From: a bacterium
GTDB taxonomy: Bacteria; Patescibacteriota; Andersenbacteria; UBA10190; CAIZMI01
Direction of reading: 5' to 3'
Assembly (NCBI GenBank): GCA_030647555.1
Contig: JAUSJG010000026.1
Coordinates: forward strand, 1 to 38,746
Length of the DNA: 38,746 bases
The translations under genes were made by a program, and so were the position numbers. The notes beneath the pieces are model-generated. The model was not told where the DNA came from, did no database searches, and saw nothing but the letters and a program-made list of their open reading frames with translations. This document shows, piece by piece, positions 24,175-31,795 of this stretch. The first letter of the stretch is position 1. Each line of letters begins with the position of its first letter.

Positions 24175-24233
24175 ATTTTGTTTTGCGTCAGCAAAACAAA
24201 ATAATCCCCCATAGCTCATCAGAGCGAAGGGGG
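24173..24233. terminator. Convergent-gene hairpins, bidirectional terminator-like
   Basis: TTATTTTGTTTTGC and GCAAAACAAAATAA form a perfect 14-base-pair stem with a four-base loop; CCCCC and GGGGG form a second hairpin about 20 bases further on. They separate the HAD gene from the opposing dehydrogenase gene and could end transcription from both sides. Confidence 0.6.
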
Positions 24234-24261
24234 ATATGTTCTATAAACTAATTTATAACGC

Positions 24262-25272
24262 TTATTTTTTCACAACCACATTAATCGGTTTTCCAGATTC
24301 AAACGCTTGGATATTCTCCGTATTGGTATCAAATATTCTTTGTTCCGCCTCGACACTATTAAACGCGTTGTGCGGAGTAATAATCACGTCGTCACGATCG
24401 ACTAAAATATGGTTCCGCAAAATCGTGGCAATATCTTTGTTTTTGGGAAAACCCTCAGACAATAATTGAATATGTTCATATGTGTCATTTTCTTCTTCTA
24501 ACACATCCAAACCCGCCCCGGATAAAATCTTTTTCTCTAATGCCCATAACAGCGCTTCCGTTTCCACAATGGCACCGCGTGATGTATTAACCAAAATCGC
24601 ACCACGTTTAATATCCTTTACGTTCTCTTTGTTGATGAGATGATGTGTTGCCGGTAAATATGGAACATGGAGCGTAATTACATCACTCTGGCTAAGCAAA
24701 TCCTCCAACGAATCGGCGTACGTAAAATTTAACTCGGCGGCCAACCTAGCATCATGCTTAACATCAAACGCAATCACCTTCATGGAAAAACCACGACCGA
24801 TGCGAATGGCGTGCTTTCCGATATTCCCCGTTCCCACAACACCCAAGGTTTTCCCATACAAATCAAAACCCGTTAAGCCCCGTCGATCAAAATTCATCCG
24901 TTCAGTTCGCTCGTATGATTGAAAAATCTTTCTCGACAAAGCCAAGATTAAGGCGAAAGCCTGCTCCGCCACTGTATTTTCTCCGTAGGTAGGAACATTG
25001 CAGACTACTATTCCCCTTCGATTACAAGCCGTGACATCAATATGATCAAAACCGGTCGAACGAGTTGTAATCATCTTCAAATTTGGCATTTGATCTAGAA
25101 CATGCTCGGTAACACACGAACAAACAAACACGGAAACAATTTCCGCGTCATCGGCGGCGGCAACAGTGTTTTCGTTTAACGGTTCAGGAAGAACAGTTAA
25201 TTGCTCTTTTGGAAAAGCCTCGCGGACTTTTCGCGGTTCATCTGTCTCGGCTTCGAAGTAGGCAATTCTCAT
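24262..25272 (-). CDS. D-2-hydroxyacid dehydrogenase (D-lactate dehydrogenase-like)
   Basis: 336 residues, normal family length. The NAD-binding motif is GVVGTGNIGKHAIRIG (about 146-161); VNTSRGAIVETEAL carries the catalytic arginine, and a glutamate downstream and the TPHNAF histidine complete the Arg-Glu-His set. NDTYEHIQ and neighbours are typical of D-lactate dehydrogenases, which reduce pyruvate to D-lactate and regenerate NAD+ in fermentation; other 2-oxoacids are possible. It follows the heptose genes on the same strand but across a repeat-filled gap, so it is probably a separate unit. Confidence 0.9.
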   Translation of the reverse strand: MRIAYFEAETDEPRKVREAFPKEQLTVLPEPLNENTVAAADDAEIVSVFVCSCVTEHVLDQMPNLKMITTRSTGFDHIDVTACNRRGIVVCNVPTYGENTVAEQAFALILALSRKIFQSYERTERMNFDRRGLTGFDLYGKTLGVVGTGNIGKHAIRIGRGFSMKVIAFDVKHDARLAAELNFTYADSLEDLLSQSDVITLHVPYLPATHHLINKENVKDIKRGAILVNTSRGAIVETEALLWALEKKILSGAGLDVLEEENDTYEHIQLLSEGFPKNKDIATILRNHILVDRDDVIITPHNAFNSVEAEQRIFDTNTENIQAFESGKPINVVVKK

Positions 25273-25329
25273 GTTTGTTGTTGTATTACGCTTTATCTTA
25301 CCAAATGTTTCAAGATAGACCTAATTTTA

Positions 25330-25458
25330 CTAAATCACCTTATAATTTTCAATTTACAATGATCAATTTTCAAATAATTATCAAAATTCCAATTTTTAAA
25401 CACGACGCCGTTTGAAAATTGATAATTAATTGAAAATTGGGAATTGATACTTGAAAAT
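25330..25458. repeat. Long AT-rich inverted repeat with ACGACGCCGTT centre
   Basis: Runs of AATTTTCAA, AATTATCAA and AATTGAAAATT arms fold back around a short GC-rich centre (CACGACGCCGTTTG). A sister element stands at 26026-26152 on the other side of the hldC-like gene. Such arrays probably arise from simple palindromic repeats; they are not coding. Confidence 0.65.
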
Positions 25459-25980
25459 TTAGGATTTCAATCCCTTTATCTTCCCAATTATATCCGTCGT
25501 CGCCAGTCCCGGTTTTCTCGGCACACTATATGTCTCGCAATCCACTTCTTGTACTGTTGACCATTCGAACCAAGTTTCCGGTGCGCCATATTCAGCCCCG
25601 TTTACGTGAATATGGGGATGAATTGTTAATAAAATCGCTCTCCCTGCTTCCGGTTCAATAATCGGCACAACATAATCCACCCAAGTTAGCGCGCAAAGCA
25701 TCGCCGAACGTTCTGCTTCGGGTAAAATGGGACGTTCTGGCCCCTTATAGCGACGAACTGATTCATCAAGATTTAACCCGACAAATAATATATCTCCTTG
25801 TTTTTTTGCTTCAGATAAAATTATCAGATGCCCAGGATGCATAAGATCAAATGAGCCATTGACCGTAATCAGACGTTTTCCTTCCGCCCGTAATTTTTTA
25901 GCAACAGCTGGCGCTTCTTCACGAGCAAGCAACTTCCCTTTCGTCCACGAATAATTATCATTTATCAATTTAATATCCAT
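25459..25980 (-). CDS. hldC: D-glycero-beta-D-manno-heptose 1-phosphate adenylyltransferase-like
   Basis: 173 residues. NGSFDLMHPGHL (about 41-52) is the nucleotidyltransferase HxGH site (HPGH), and GLNLDESVRRYKGPERPI is the following family signature of RfaE domain II. The enzyme joins heptose 1-phosphate and ATP into ADP-heptose in the cytosol. It is a stand-alone adenylyltransferase without the kinase domain of HldE. The phosphatase GmhB and isomerase GmhA are next upstream on the same strand, which supports the role. The heptose kinase is not in the window. Related cytidylyltransferases share the motif, so substrate is inferred from context. Confidence 0.88.
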   Translation of the reverse strand: MDIKLINDNYSWTKGKLLAREEAPAVAKKLRAEGKRLITVNGSFDLMHPGHLIILSEAKKQGDILFVGLNLDESVRRYKGPERPILPEAERSAMLCALTWVDYVVPIIEPEAGRAILLTIHPHIHVNGAEYGAPETWFEWSTVQEVDCETYSVPRKPGLATTDIIGKIKGLKS

Positions 25981-26025
25981 TTTTTTGAGTGCTATTAGTA
26001 ACTTATGTTTGTACTAAACGTACTT

Positions 26026-26152
26026 ATAATTTTCAAGTATCAATTCCCAATTTTCAATTAATTATCAATGGCTTAATTATCAATTGACGACGTCGTTACT
26101 TGATAATTTATGAATTGATCATTAATTGATAATTGGTCATTGAAAATTGATA
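26026..26152. repeat. Long AT-rich inverted repeat with ACGACGTCGTT centre
   Basis: AATTTTCAAGTATCAATT and AATTATCAAT arms return as ATTAATTGATAATT and GAAAATTGATAATT after the centre TTGACGACGTCGTTAC. It resembles the element at 25330-25458 in arms and centre. Confidence 0.65.
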
Positions 26153-26154
26153 AT

Positions 26155-26718
26155 TTAAAGTGTCTTTATTTTTTGCGCCGCTTCTACAAGCGAGTTGGCT
26201 ACCACCGTTGGCGCCGGATCGGTTGGTGCGGTTGTCCAGTATTCGCTTCTTAAAAGCACAGTCCGCATGCCAAGTTTCGCTCCAAATTCGTGATCGGTGA
26301 TTTTGTCACCCACCGACCAAGACTTGGCGTAATCAATCGGCCCCAAAACAGCCTCAATCTGTTTTGCCATACCGCCATTTGGTTTTCGACATTCGTGATC
26401 CATGGCATATTTAGGAACGGTACCTTCCACGTGGTATGGGCAATAGGCCATCGCACGAATATGAACACCACGCTCGGCTAAAATAGTTCTTACATAATTA
26501 TTTACCGTCTGTACATCCGCTTCCGTAAAACGACCGCGCGCCACCCCGGACTGATTAGTGACAATCGCCAATAAATACCCCGCACCTTCAAAAATGCGTA
26601 AGGCGTCAGAAACCCCATCAACTAACTCCACCTGTTCAATACGATGCACGAAGTGCTTATCAATATTTAAAGTCCCGTCACGATCGAGAAATATTACCTT
26701 TTTGAGAATGTCACTCAT
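26155..26718 (-). CDS. gmhB: D-glycero-D-manno-heptose 1,7-bisphosphate 7-phosphatase
   Basis: 187 residues, typical for GmhB. Motif I IFLDRDGTLN (about 9-18), TNQSGVARG (motif II), CRKPNGGM (the metal-loop and motif III lysine) and GDKITDHEFG (motif IV) are intact. The zinc-binding part is only partly visible (CPYH and HEC). It removes the 7-phosphate from heptose 1,7-bisphosphate. It lies between gmhA and the adenylyltransferase gene. Histidinol-phosphatases share the fold, but the neighbours decide for heptose. Confidence 0.92.
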   Translation of the reverse strand: MSDILKKVIFLDRDGTLNIDKHFVHRIEQVELVDGVSDALRIFEGAGYLLAIVTNQSGVARGRFTEADVQTVNNYVRTILAERGVHIRAMAYCPYHVEGTVPKYAMDHECRKPNGGMAKQIEAVLGPIDYAKSWSVGDKITDHEFGAKLGMRTVLLRSEYWTTAPTDPAPTVVANSLVEAAQKIKTL

Positions 26719-26771
26719 TGATTAATTTTAGCTCAATTTGTCGGTGTTTTCAACCGCACGTTACTTATACT

Positions 26772-26867
26772 GGGTCGGACTTTTATTTATAAAGGTCCGA
26801 CCCACATTGGACAACGACGCGACAACTCGACCAATTAAGGTCGGACCTTTGCGCAAAGTCCGACCTT
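26772..26867. repeat. Two GGTCGGAC hairpins between gmhB and gmhA
   Basis: GGGTCGGAC pairs with GTCCGACCC, then GGTCGGAC...GTCCGACC with an inner TTTGC/GCAAA stem. The first loop (TTTTATTTATAAAG) differs from the second. GACGCGACAACTCGACC lies between. The second hairpin directly follows the gmhA stop and may end its transcript, although no long T-run is seen after it. Confidence 0.7.
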
Positions 26868-27428
26868 TTATTCCACTTCGAAGTATTCGCTTAAAAGATG
26901 CACAACATGAAGATGTAACTCCTGAATACGCGCTGTGACGAGTGACGGCGACTCGATTGAAACATCCACCAGTGTACGTAGTGCTCCTTGCGGTGCGGTA
27001 AGCGCAATCACTTTCATTTGTTTTTTTCTCGCTTCTTCCACGGCGCGCAGAACATTTTTGGAATTACCTGATGTGGAAATCCCGATCAACAAGTCCCCTT
27101 GTTTACCCAACCCTTGCACTTGGCGCGCGAATAACTCTTCAAAACCAAAGTCATTACCAATACAAGTAAGTGCTGCGCTATCGGCCGTCAATGAAACTAC
27201 CGGCAAACTGGGCCGGTTCTTTTTGTAACGACCAAGCATTTCGTCGGAGAAATGTTGCGCTTCCGCGGCCGATCCGCCATTGCCACAAATTAAAACTTTG
27301 CCACCGGATGAATATGTTTGATCGAGAAGCACGGCGGCTTTTTCCACGCTTTCAAAAAAACTATCGGGGATGTTGGCTATAACATTTTGCAATTCTTTTG
27401 ATTCTTTTTTAAGATCGATTTGTTTCAT
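26868..27428 (-). CDS. gmhA: Sedoheptulose 7-phosphate isomerase (SIS domain)
   Basis: 186 residues from MKQIDLKKES; the longer frame upstream is repeat DNA. It converts sedoheptulose 7-phosphate to D-glycero-D-manno-heptose 7-phosphate, the first step of heptose synthesis. CGNGGSAAEAQHFSDE (about 46-61), the SLTADSAALTCIGND segment and GISTSGNSKN are the SIS and GmhA signatures, and ELHLHVVHLLSEYFE supplies the late metal-binding histidines. All expected key residues seem present. Operon-like with gmhB and the adenylyltransferase. Confidence 0.93.
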   Translation of the reverse strand: MKQIDLKKESKELQNVIANIPDSFFESVEKAAVLLDQTYSSGGKVLICGNGGSAAEAQHFSDEMLGRYKKNRPSLPVVSLTADSAALTCIGNDFGFEELFARQVQGLGKQGDLLIGISTSGNSKNVLRAVEEARKKQMKVIALTAPQGALRTLVDVSIESPSLVTARIQELHLHVVHLLSEYFEVE

Positions 27429-27459
27429 ATAAGATTTTTTAAAATAAATTGACAAAACC

Positions 27460-27545
27460 CCTCCCGCGCTGGCACCCTCTCGAACATCCACTGGATGTTC
27501 TCGGGGAACCCGCCGCGCCCCCTTGAATAAGGGGAGGAATTACGA
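27460..27545. repeat. Palindromic repeat after rmlD
   Basis: CCCCTCCCGCG...CGCCCCCTT/AAGGGGAGGAATTACGA with an inner perfect GAACATCCA-C-TGGATGTTC hairpin at 27481-27501. It ends at the TAG stop of rmlD. Confidence 0.6.
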
Positions 27546-28385
27546 CTATGGGTTTTTGATGTTACGGATGTTAATATAATCTTTTAGCGCTTCTTGCCAG
27601 CTACGCATTAACGGACGTTTGGTATTTTTTAAAATTGACCATTTGGGACGAATTGCCTTTGTTGGAAACTCTTCCGATGTTACCGGTACAACATTAACCG
27701 GCATTTGCATAATCTTAAAGATTTCTTTCGCAAATTCCGCCCATGTTGCATTTCCGCCATTGGTGATGTGGTATATGCCAAATGGCGCCTGTTCGTGTGT
27801 TAATTTAAAAATTGCCTGTGCCAAATCCCTGGTGTAGGTTGGCGCCCCGTGCTGATCATCGACCACTTTAAGTTCCGACTTTTGCTTACCGAGATTAATC
27901 ATTGTTTCCACGAAATTTTTTCCTTGCGGGCCAAATAACCACGCGGTACGAATTAGCCAATACTTATCAGTATTTTTTTGTAGCAGTTGTTCACCTAATA
28001 ATTTCGACCGCCCGTAGGCGTTGAGCGGTTCACCTGGTGTTTCGTCTTCCGCGTATCCCTCTTTTTTGTCACCCGAAAAAACATAGTCTGTAGAAATATG
28101 AACAAGTGGAATATTTAATTTCGCGCAAGCCTCCGCCAAATAACCTACCGCATGCCCATTTACTTTGGTCGCCAGTTCTTCTTCAACTTCCGCCTTTTCC
28201 ACATCCGTATAAGCCGCGGCATTAATTACCAAATCCGGCTCGCAAATTGGCAGATGTTCCAACACTTGGTCACGATCGGTAATATCTAATTCATTTCGAT
28301 CCCACGCAATAACTTGGTCGGCCTCAAACTGTTTTTGCAACGCCCGACCCAACATACCCTGCGCCCCCAAGATCAAGACATGCAT
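27546..28385 (-). CDS. rmlD: dTDP-4-dehydrorhamnose reductase
   Basis: 279 residues from MHVLILGAQGMLGRAL; an upstream in-frame start would add repeat-derived residues. The GAQGMLG NAD(P)-binding motif, the INAAAYTDVEKAE segment, ISTDYVFSG and the catalytic YGRSKLLGE (Tyr-xxx-Lys) are all present, as is RTAWLFG. It reduces dTDP-4-keto-rhamnose to dTDP-rhamnose with NADPH, the last step of the pathway. RmlB is the next gene upstream; an RmlC-like cupin is further on, and RmlA is not in the window. Confidence 0.93.
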   Translation of the reverse strand: MHVLILGAQGMLGRALQKQFEADQVIAWDRNELDITDRDQVLEHLPICEPDLVINAAAYTDVEKAEVEEELATKVNGHAVGYLAEACAKLNIPLVHISTDYVFSGDKKEGYAEDETPGEPLNAYGRSKLLGEQLLQKNTDKYWLIRTAWLFGPQGKNFVETMINLGKQKSELKVVDDQHGAPTYTRDLAQAIFKLTHEQAPFGIYHITNGGNATWAEFAKEIFKIMQMPVNVVPVTSEEFPTKAIRPKWSILKNTKRPLMRSWQEALKDYINIRNIKNP

Positions 28386-28409
28386 TATTTTTCCGATGCT
28401 ATTACAACT

Positions 28410-28466
28410 AGGAGATTGCCACGCCTCGACCATTTTAATAATGGTCGATGGCTCGCAAAGACGAAC
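28410..28466. repeat. GAGATTGCC...GCAAAGACG palindromic element
   Basis: GGAGATTGCCACGCC, then CGACCATT-TTAAT-AATGGTCG as a perfect hairpin, then GGCTCGCAAAGACG. Related elements lie at 6180, 10800 and 12250; here the hairpin part is new. Confidence 0.65.
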
Positions 28467-28482
28467 TTTATTATAGAATCAA

Positions 28483-29484
28483 TCATTTCCTTTCTTGATA
28501 CTGCTGACGATAATACTCTTTATAAGAACCATCCTTGAGCGGTTTCCACCAAGCCGTATTCGCCTTAAACCACTCGATCGTTGTCTTGATTCCATCGGCA
28601 AAAGCCACTTGTGGTTTCCAACCCAATTGCATGGTTTTACTACTATCAAGCGCGTATCGACGATCATGTCCTGGTCGGTCTTTCACATATTCAATCATTT
28701 CCGAGCCCTTATCCATTTCACGCAAAATAACATTTGCCAAATCCAAGGTAGAAAATTCTTCTTCACTGCCAATATTATAAATTTCTCCAAAAGTGCCTTT
28801 TTCCAACACCGCTAAAATTCCACGACAATGGTCATCAACATAAAGATAGTCGCGAACACTTAACCCATCACCATAAATCGGCATTTTTTTATTTTCCAAC
28901 AGGTTGGTAATAAATAGCGGCATCGCTTTTTCCGGAAAAATATATGGGCCATAGTTGTTTGATGCCCGCGTGATCAACACGGGTTGATTGTATGTTCGAA
29001 ACGCCGCCCGCACCTGCATATCGCCCCCCGCCTTTGAGGCGGAATAGGGACTATTCGGCAAAATCGGCGATTCCTCCGTCCATTTTCCCTCCACGATGGA
29101 ACCATAGACTTCATCCGTACTAACTTGCAGATATCTTTCAATTCCTTTTTCGCGCGCCTCCGTTAAAAGATTATATGTGCCCAAGACATCCGTTTCGATA
29201 AATTCCAAGCCGCTCATAATCGAACGATCTACGTGCGTTTCTGCGGCAAAATTAACGATTTGATCAATCTCGTAATCACGTAAGACTTTATGAACTTTTT
29301 CACGATCGGCGATATCGCCTTGAATAAATACGAATTTCCCATCGACTTCGGCCAGATTTTTCAAATTGCCAGCATAAGTGAGTTTATCGTAAACGACGAT
29401 TTTCCAATCAGGACGTTCCTTCACGATTAAACGCACGAAGGCAGAGCCGATAAAGCCCGCACCGCCAGTAATCAATATAGTCAT
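28483..29484 (-). CDS. rmlB: dTDP-glucose 4,6-dehydratase
   Basis: 333 residues, full length. It makes dTDP-4-keto-6-deoxyglucose from dTDP-glucose. TGGAGFIGSAFVR (7-19) is the NAD+ site, NFAAETHVDRS is a dehydratase hallmark, STDEVYGS carries the Asp-Glu pair of the active site, YSASKAGGD has Tyr-xxx-Lys, and ASNNYGPY follows. All motifs are intact. It heads the rmlB-rmlD part of the sugar block; the downstream rmlD is about 100 bases away across a repeat. Confidence 0.96.
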   Translation of the reverse strand: MTILITGGAGFIGSAFVRLIVKERPDWKIVVYDKLTYAGNLKNLAEVDGKFVFIQGDIADREKVHKVLRDYEIDQIVNFAAETHVDRSIMSGLEFIETDVLGTYNLLTEAREKGIERYLQVSTDEVYGSIVEGKWTEESPILPNSPYSASKAGGDMQVRAAFRTYNQPVLITRASNNYGPYIFPEKAMPLFITNLLENKKMPIYGDGLSVRDYLYVDDHCRGILAVLEKGTFGEIYNIGSEEEFSTLDLANVILREMDKGSEMIEYVKDRPGHDRRYALDSSKTMQLGWKPQVAFADGIKTTIEWFKANTAWWKPLKDGSYKEYYRQQYQERK

Positions 29485-29539
29485 ATGTGTATTTAAGATA
29501 ACGAAATTGGAGTAAAAATACCAGACTCGTGAGATATTT

Positions 29540-29672
29540 TCCCCTTAAATCCCAAATTTCAAATCCCAATGTCCAACAAAATCCTAATTTTCTAAACCCC
29601 AAACATTAGCGTTTTTGTCATTTATGTTTTGAAATTTTGTTGGTCATTGGGATTTGGTCATTGGGATTTTTT
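29540..29672. repeat. Inverted repeat of AAATCCCAATGTCC type
   Basis: CAAATCCCAATGTCCAACAAAATCC and AAATTTTGTTGGTCATTGGGATTTGG (each partly) are imperfect complements around an AT-rich centre with TTAGCGTTTTTGTC. The ATTGGGATTTGGTCATTGGG end is itself a direct repeat. Not coding. Confidence 0.65.
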
Positions 29673-29698
29673 GGCGCACATGCTGAAAAATCTTCTAA

Positions 29699-30706
29699 TT
29701 AGTTCCAATATTTAGATTTTTTTATTCCTTGTGGAAAAAATCTTTGATATTCATCCTTATACCATTCAGAAAACCGTTTCTGTCCTTCTTCGATCGAAAC
29801 TTTCGGTTGAAAACCTAGAACTTCTTTCGCGTGCGTTATGTCAGCCGCCGTAACAATCGCTTCCTCGGCCGGAAGCGTTTTCTCTACAACTTTCGCTTTC
29901 ATCCCCAAACCGGCCTCAATCGCCGCGACAAAACGCGCCAACGGCACCGGATCGTTGTTGCCTAAATTAACAATATCGAAACCGATGTTTTTATCCAGCG
30001 CCGCGATGATACCAACCACAATATCGCCCACGTACGTGAAATCACGTTTCGTTTCCTGGCCGTCCGGTGTGAATTTTTTTACCGTGATTTCTTCACTCTT
30101 AAAAATTCCTTCATTTAGTTTCCAAGTGGCCATATCGGGACGCATCCAAGGACCATAAACCGTAAAAAAACGTAGACAAATTATCGGTAAATTATGCAAA
30201 TAGTTATACATCCACGCATAAAGCTCGCCCGAGCGCTTGGAAGCGGCATAAGGTGCGATTGGCTCATCGCAAGGCATCGTTTCTACATAAGGAGGTTTTA
30301 AACCACGACCATATAATGAAGAAGAAGAAGCAAATACCACGTTTTTTACACCGTGAATCCGTGACTGTTCAAACACGTTTACTGTTCCATCGACATTTTG
30401 TTGAGTATAAAGCAAAGGATTTTCCACGGATGGACGCACGGCCGCCCACGCGGCCAAATGAATAACCTTTTCCGGTTTCACTTCCGCAAAACATTCTCCC
30501 AATTTCGCGTTATCAGTAATATCAACTTCATAAAGTTTGGGTGTTTGTAAGCCAGCCAATACTTTTTCAAAACGCACGCGTTTGAATTCCGGATCATAAT
30601 AATCATTAAAATTATCAACAACAAAAACTTCATCACCGCGTTCAATTAACGCGCGCACAACATGGACACCTATCGAACCAGCACCACCCGTAACAAGTAC
30701 TTTCAT
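29699..30706 (-). CDS. NAD-dependent sugar epimerase, UDP-glucuronate 4-epimerase-like
   Basis: 335 residues of the extended short-chain dehydrogenase family. TGGAGSIGVHVVR is the NAD+ motif, ASSSSLYG and YAASKRSGE provide Ser/Thr and Tyr-xxx-Lys of the active site, and RFFTVYGPWMRPDMA is the substrate-binding part, very close to UDP-glucuronate 4-epimerases (CapI/LpsL). These make UDP-galacturonate for capsules and other glycans. Relatives acting on other UDP-sugars cannot be excluded. One base separates it from the cupin gene upstream, so the two are co-translated. Confidence 0.88.
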   Translation of the reverse strand: MKVLVTGGAGSIGVHVVRALIERGDEVFVVDNFNDYYDPEFKRVRFEKVLAGLQTPKLYEVDITDNAKLGECFAEVKPEKVIHLAAWAAVRPSVENPLLYTQQNVDGTVNVFEQSRIHGVKNVVFASSSSLYGRGLKPPYVETMPCDEPIAPYAASKRSGELYAWMYNYLHNLPIICLRFFTVYGPWMRPDMATWKLNEGIFKSEEITVKKFTPDGQETKRDFTYVGDIVVGIIAALDKNIGFDIVNLGNNDPVPLARFVAAIEAGLGMKAKVVEKTLPAEEAIVTAADITHAKEVLGFQPKVSIEEGQKRFSEWYKDEYQRFFPQGIKKSKYWN

Positions 30707-30707
30707 C

Positions 30708-31136
30708 CTATCCGTTTAACTGCGCTTCGATTTCCGCCGGTGTCTTATCTTCCTGCTCACCCTTGATGGTTGGGTCATAAGCGGGATGCGGAAAGTTAAT
30801 CAACCAAACCTCTTCCGTGCCGATATTTTCAATTCCGATATAAACATTCGTCGGTAAAAGCAGTCTTTCCGGAGTTGCAGAATCTAAAATATGTTCAACT
30901 TTTTGCTTCCCTTCAACAATGGTTATTTTCACCTTTCCGCGCAAACAAACATAATGACTTTGACGTTGATTATGCAAATGATAGCCCTTAAAAGCCCCCG
31001 GCAAGGCCACCGTTAAATATGTAACAGTTTTGTCACCGTCTTTATAAAGCTCAATCAAGTGCCCATTTGGCTCTTTTGTGCCTGTGACGTAAGTGGTAAC
31101 GCGCTTACAAGACTCTTTAGTAATTTGTTCAATCAT
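30708..31136 (-). CDS. Cupin protein, RmlC/WxcM-like sugar epimerase or isomerase
   Basis: 142 residues forming one cupin barrel. GYHLHNQRQSHYVCLRGKVK holds the first cupin motif with its histidines, and LPTNVYIGIENIGTEEVWLI the second. Similar small cupins act on dTDP-4-keto sugars or are isomerase partners in rhamnose and fucosamine pathways; a full RmlC is longer (about 180), so the exact reaction is open. It is the first gene of the epimerase pair and its ATG directly follows structured element E1. No Shine-Dalgarno sequence is available, because the stem of E1 occupies that place. Confidence 0.75.
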   Translation of the reverse strand: MIEQITKESCKRVTTYVTGTKEPNGHLIELYKDGDKTVTYLTVALPGAFKGYHLHNQRQSHYVCLRGKVKITIVEGKQKVEHILDSATPERLLLPTNVYIGIENIGTEEVWLINFPHPAYDPTIKGEQEDKTPAEIEAQLNG

Positions 31137-31276
31137 CCCAGTATATCAACTTCCAATTTGAACGAATGCGATTCGTTCAAACATTTTATGTGCTAAATTC
31201 AAGATTATTTGCATAATTATGGTGTTACGAAATAAGTAATATATCAGATAAAAAAATTGGAAGTTGTATTACTGGG
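31137..31276 (-). promoter_or_regulatory. Inverted-repeat leader element E1 (structured 5' UTR candidate)
   Basis: On the minus strand the element begins CCCAGTA-ATA-CAACTTCCAATTT and ends with AATTGGAAGTTG-ATA-TACTGGG, immediately followed by the ATG. The arms pair except for a symmetric ATA/ATA internal loop. A TTTGAACGAAT/ATTCGTTCAAA hairpin precedes the closing arm. The copy E2 before lepA has the same design, length and loop, but with CG pairs in place of the TT/AA pairs. A promoter just upstream starts transcription at the beginning of the element. Confidence 0.7.
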
Positions 31277-31285
31277 CATAAAGCT

Positions 31286-31314
31286 ATTGTAGTTATTTTG
31301 AACATTTTAAGCAA
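31286..31314 (-). promoter_or_regulatory. Promoter in front of element E1
   Basis: TTGCTT (-35, weak), 17-base spacer, TACAAT (-10, five of six). The start of transcription would be about 31279, three bases before E1, so E1 would be almost the entire leader of the cupin-epimerase mRNA. Confidence 0.55.
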
Positions 31315-31319
31315 AAAGC

Positions 31320-31414
31320 GATGAATAATGATTGATGATTTATGAATAATGAAGAAACGACGCCGATTCGCCGACTCATCATTCATAAATCATCAATCAT
31401 TATTCATAAATCAT
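31320..31414. repeat. Long ATGAATAATGATTGATG inverted repeat
   Basis: GATGAATAATGATTGATGAT...AATGA pairs with TCATCATTCATAAATCATC...ATTCAT across a GC-rich centre (AAACGACGCCGATTCGCCG), giving an imperfect stem of more than 30 base pairs just after the stop of the 102-residue gene. The centre again contains ACGACGCCG, as near 25390. The upstream part of radC (19020-19050) has related CATTCATTAATCATCATTC DNA. Confidence 0.65.
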
Positions 31415-31415
31415 G

Positions 31416-31724
31416 TCAGCTCCTGTTTTCGTCTAAAAACTTTTGTAACCAATACCGCGCGTCATGATTGTTGACGGAAGCATTTTCCTCCTTTACAGAC
31501 GCCGACTTCTTGTATCGATATATCGATACATTCGATACGTTTGAAAAAATACCGTAGATACCGGCGAAGAAAAAGAAAAGTCCACCGACAACCAGATCGG
31601 CAATCGCCCAACCGGGAAGAATATCAGCTAAAGGTAAAATGAGGACAAGCACGCCAAAAACCGTACCCAACAGCCCTAAAATTGAGAATAGCCCATAAAC
31701 GGTTAAAATCGCCTTTTTCTGCAT
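31416..31724 (-). CDS. Small membrane protein, two membrane helices, unknown
   Basis: 102 residues from the ATG (a TTG two codons earlier is possible). Two hydrophobic helices, LTVYGLFSILGLLGTVFGVL and ADLVVGGLFFFFAGIYGIF, are followed by a short polar tail (SVKEENASVNNHDARYWLQK). No family is recognised. It has its own good promoter and is divergent from a 34-residue plus-strand membrane peptide. Confidence 0.65.
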   Translation of the reverse strand: MQKKAILTVYGLFSILGLLGTVFGVLVLILPLADILPGWAIADLVVGGLFFFFAGIYGIFSNVSNVSIYRYKKSASVKEENASVNNHDARYWLQKFLDENRS

Positions 31725-31732
31725 AGCCAAAC

Positions 31733-31761
31733 ACCATAACCTGATGGTAGAATCATGTCAA
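31733..31761 (-). promoter_or_regulatory. Promoter of the 102-residue membrane protein
   Basis: TTGACA, 17-base spacer, TATGGT, nine bases before the ATG. Transcription would begin almost at the start codon. Confidence 0.65.
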
Positions 31762-31795
31762 GCGTGACTTATTTATTATTTTTGACATAACCTCA

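Noticed and set aside
31137-31150. TATACT in the last bases of E1 and E2 as a -10 box for leaderless mRNA
   Set aside because: Only three bases separate it from the ATG, too few for a start of transcription at the start codon; the conserved bases fit the closing stem better. Not fully excluded.
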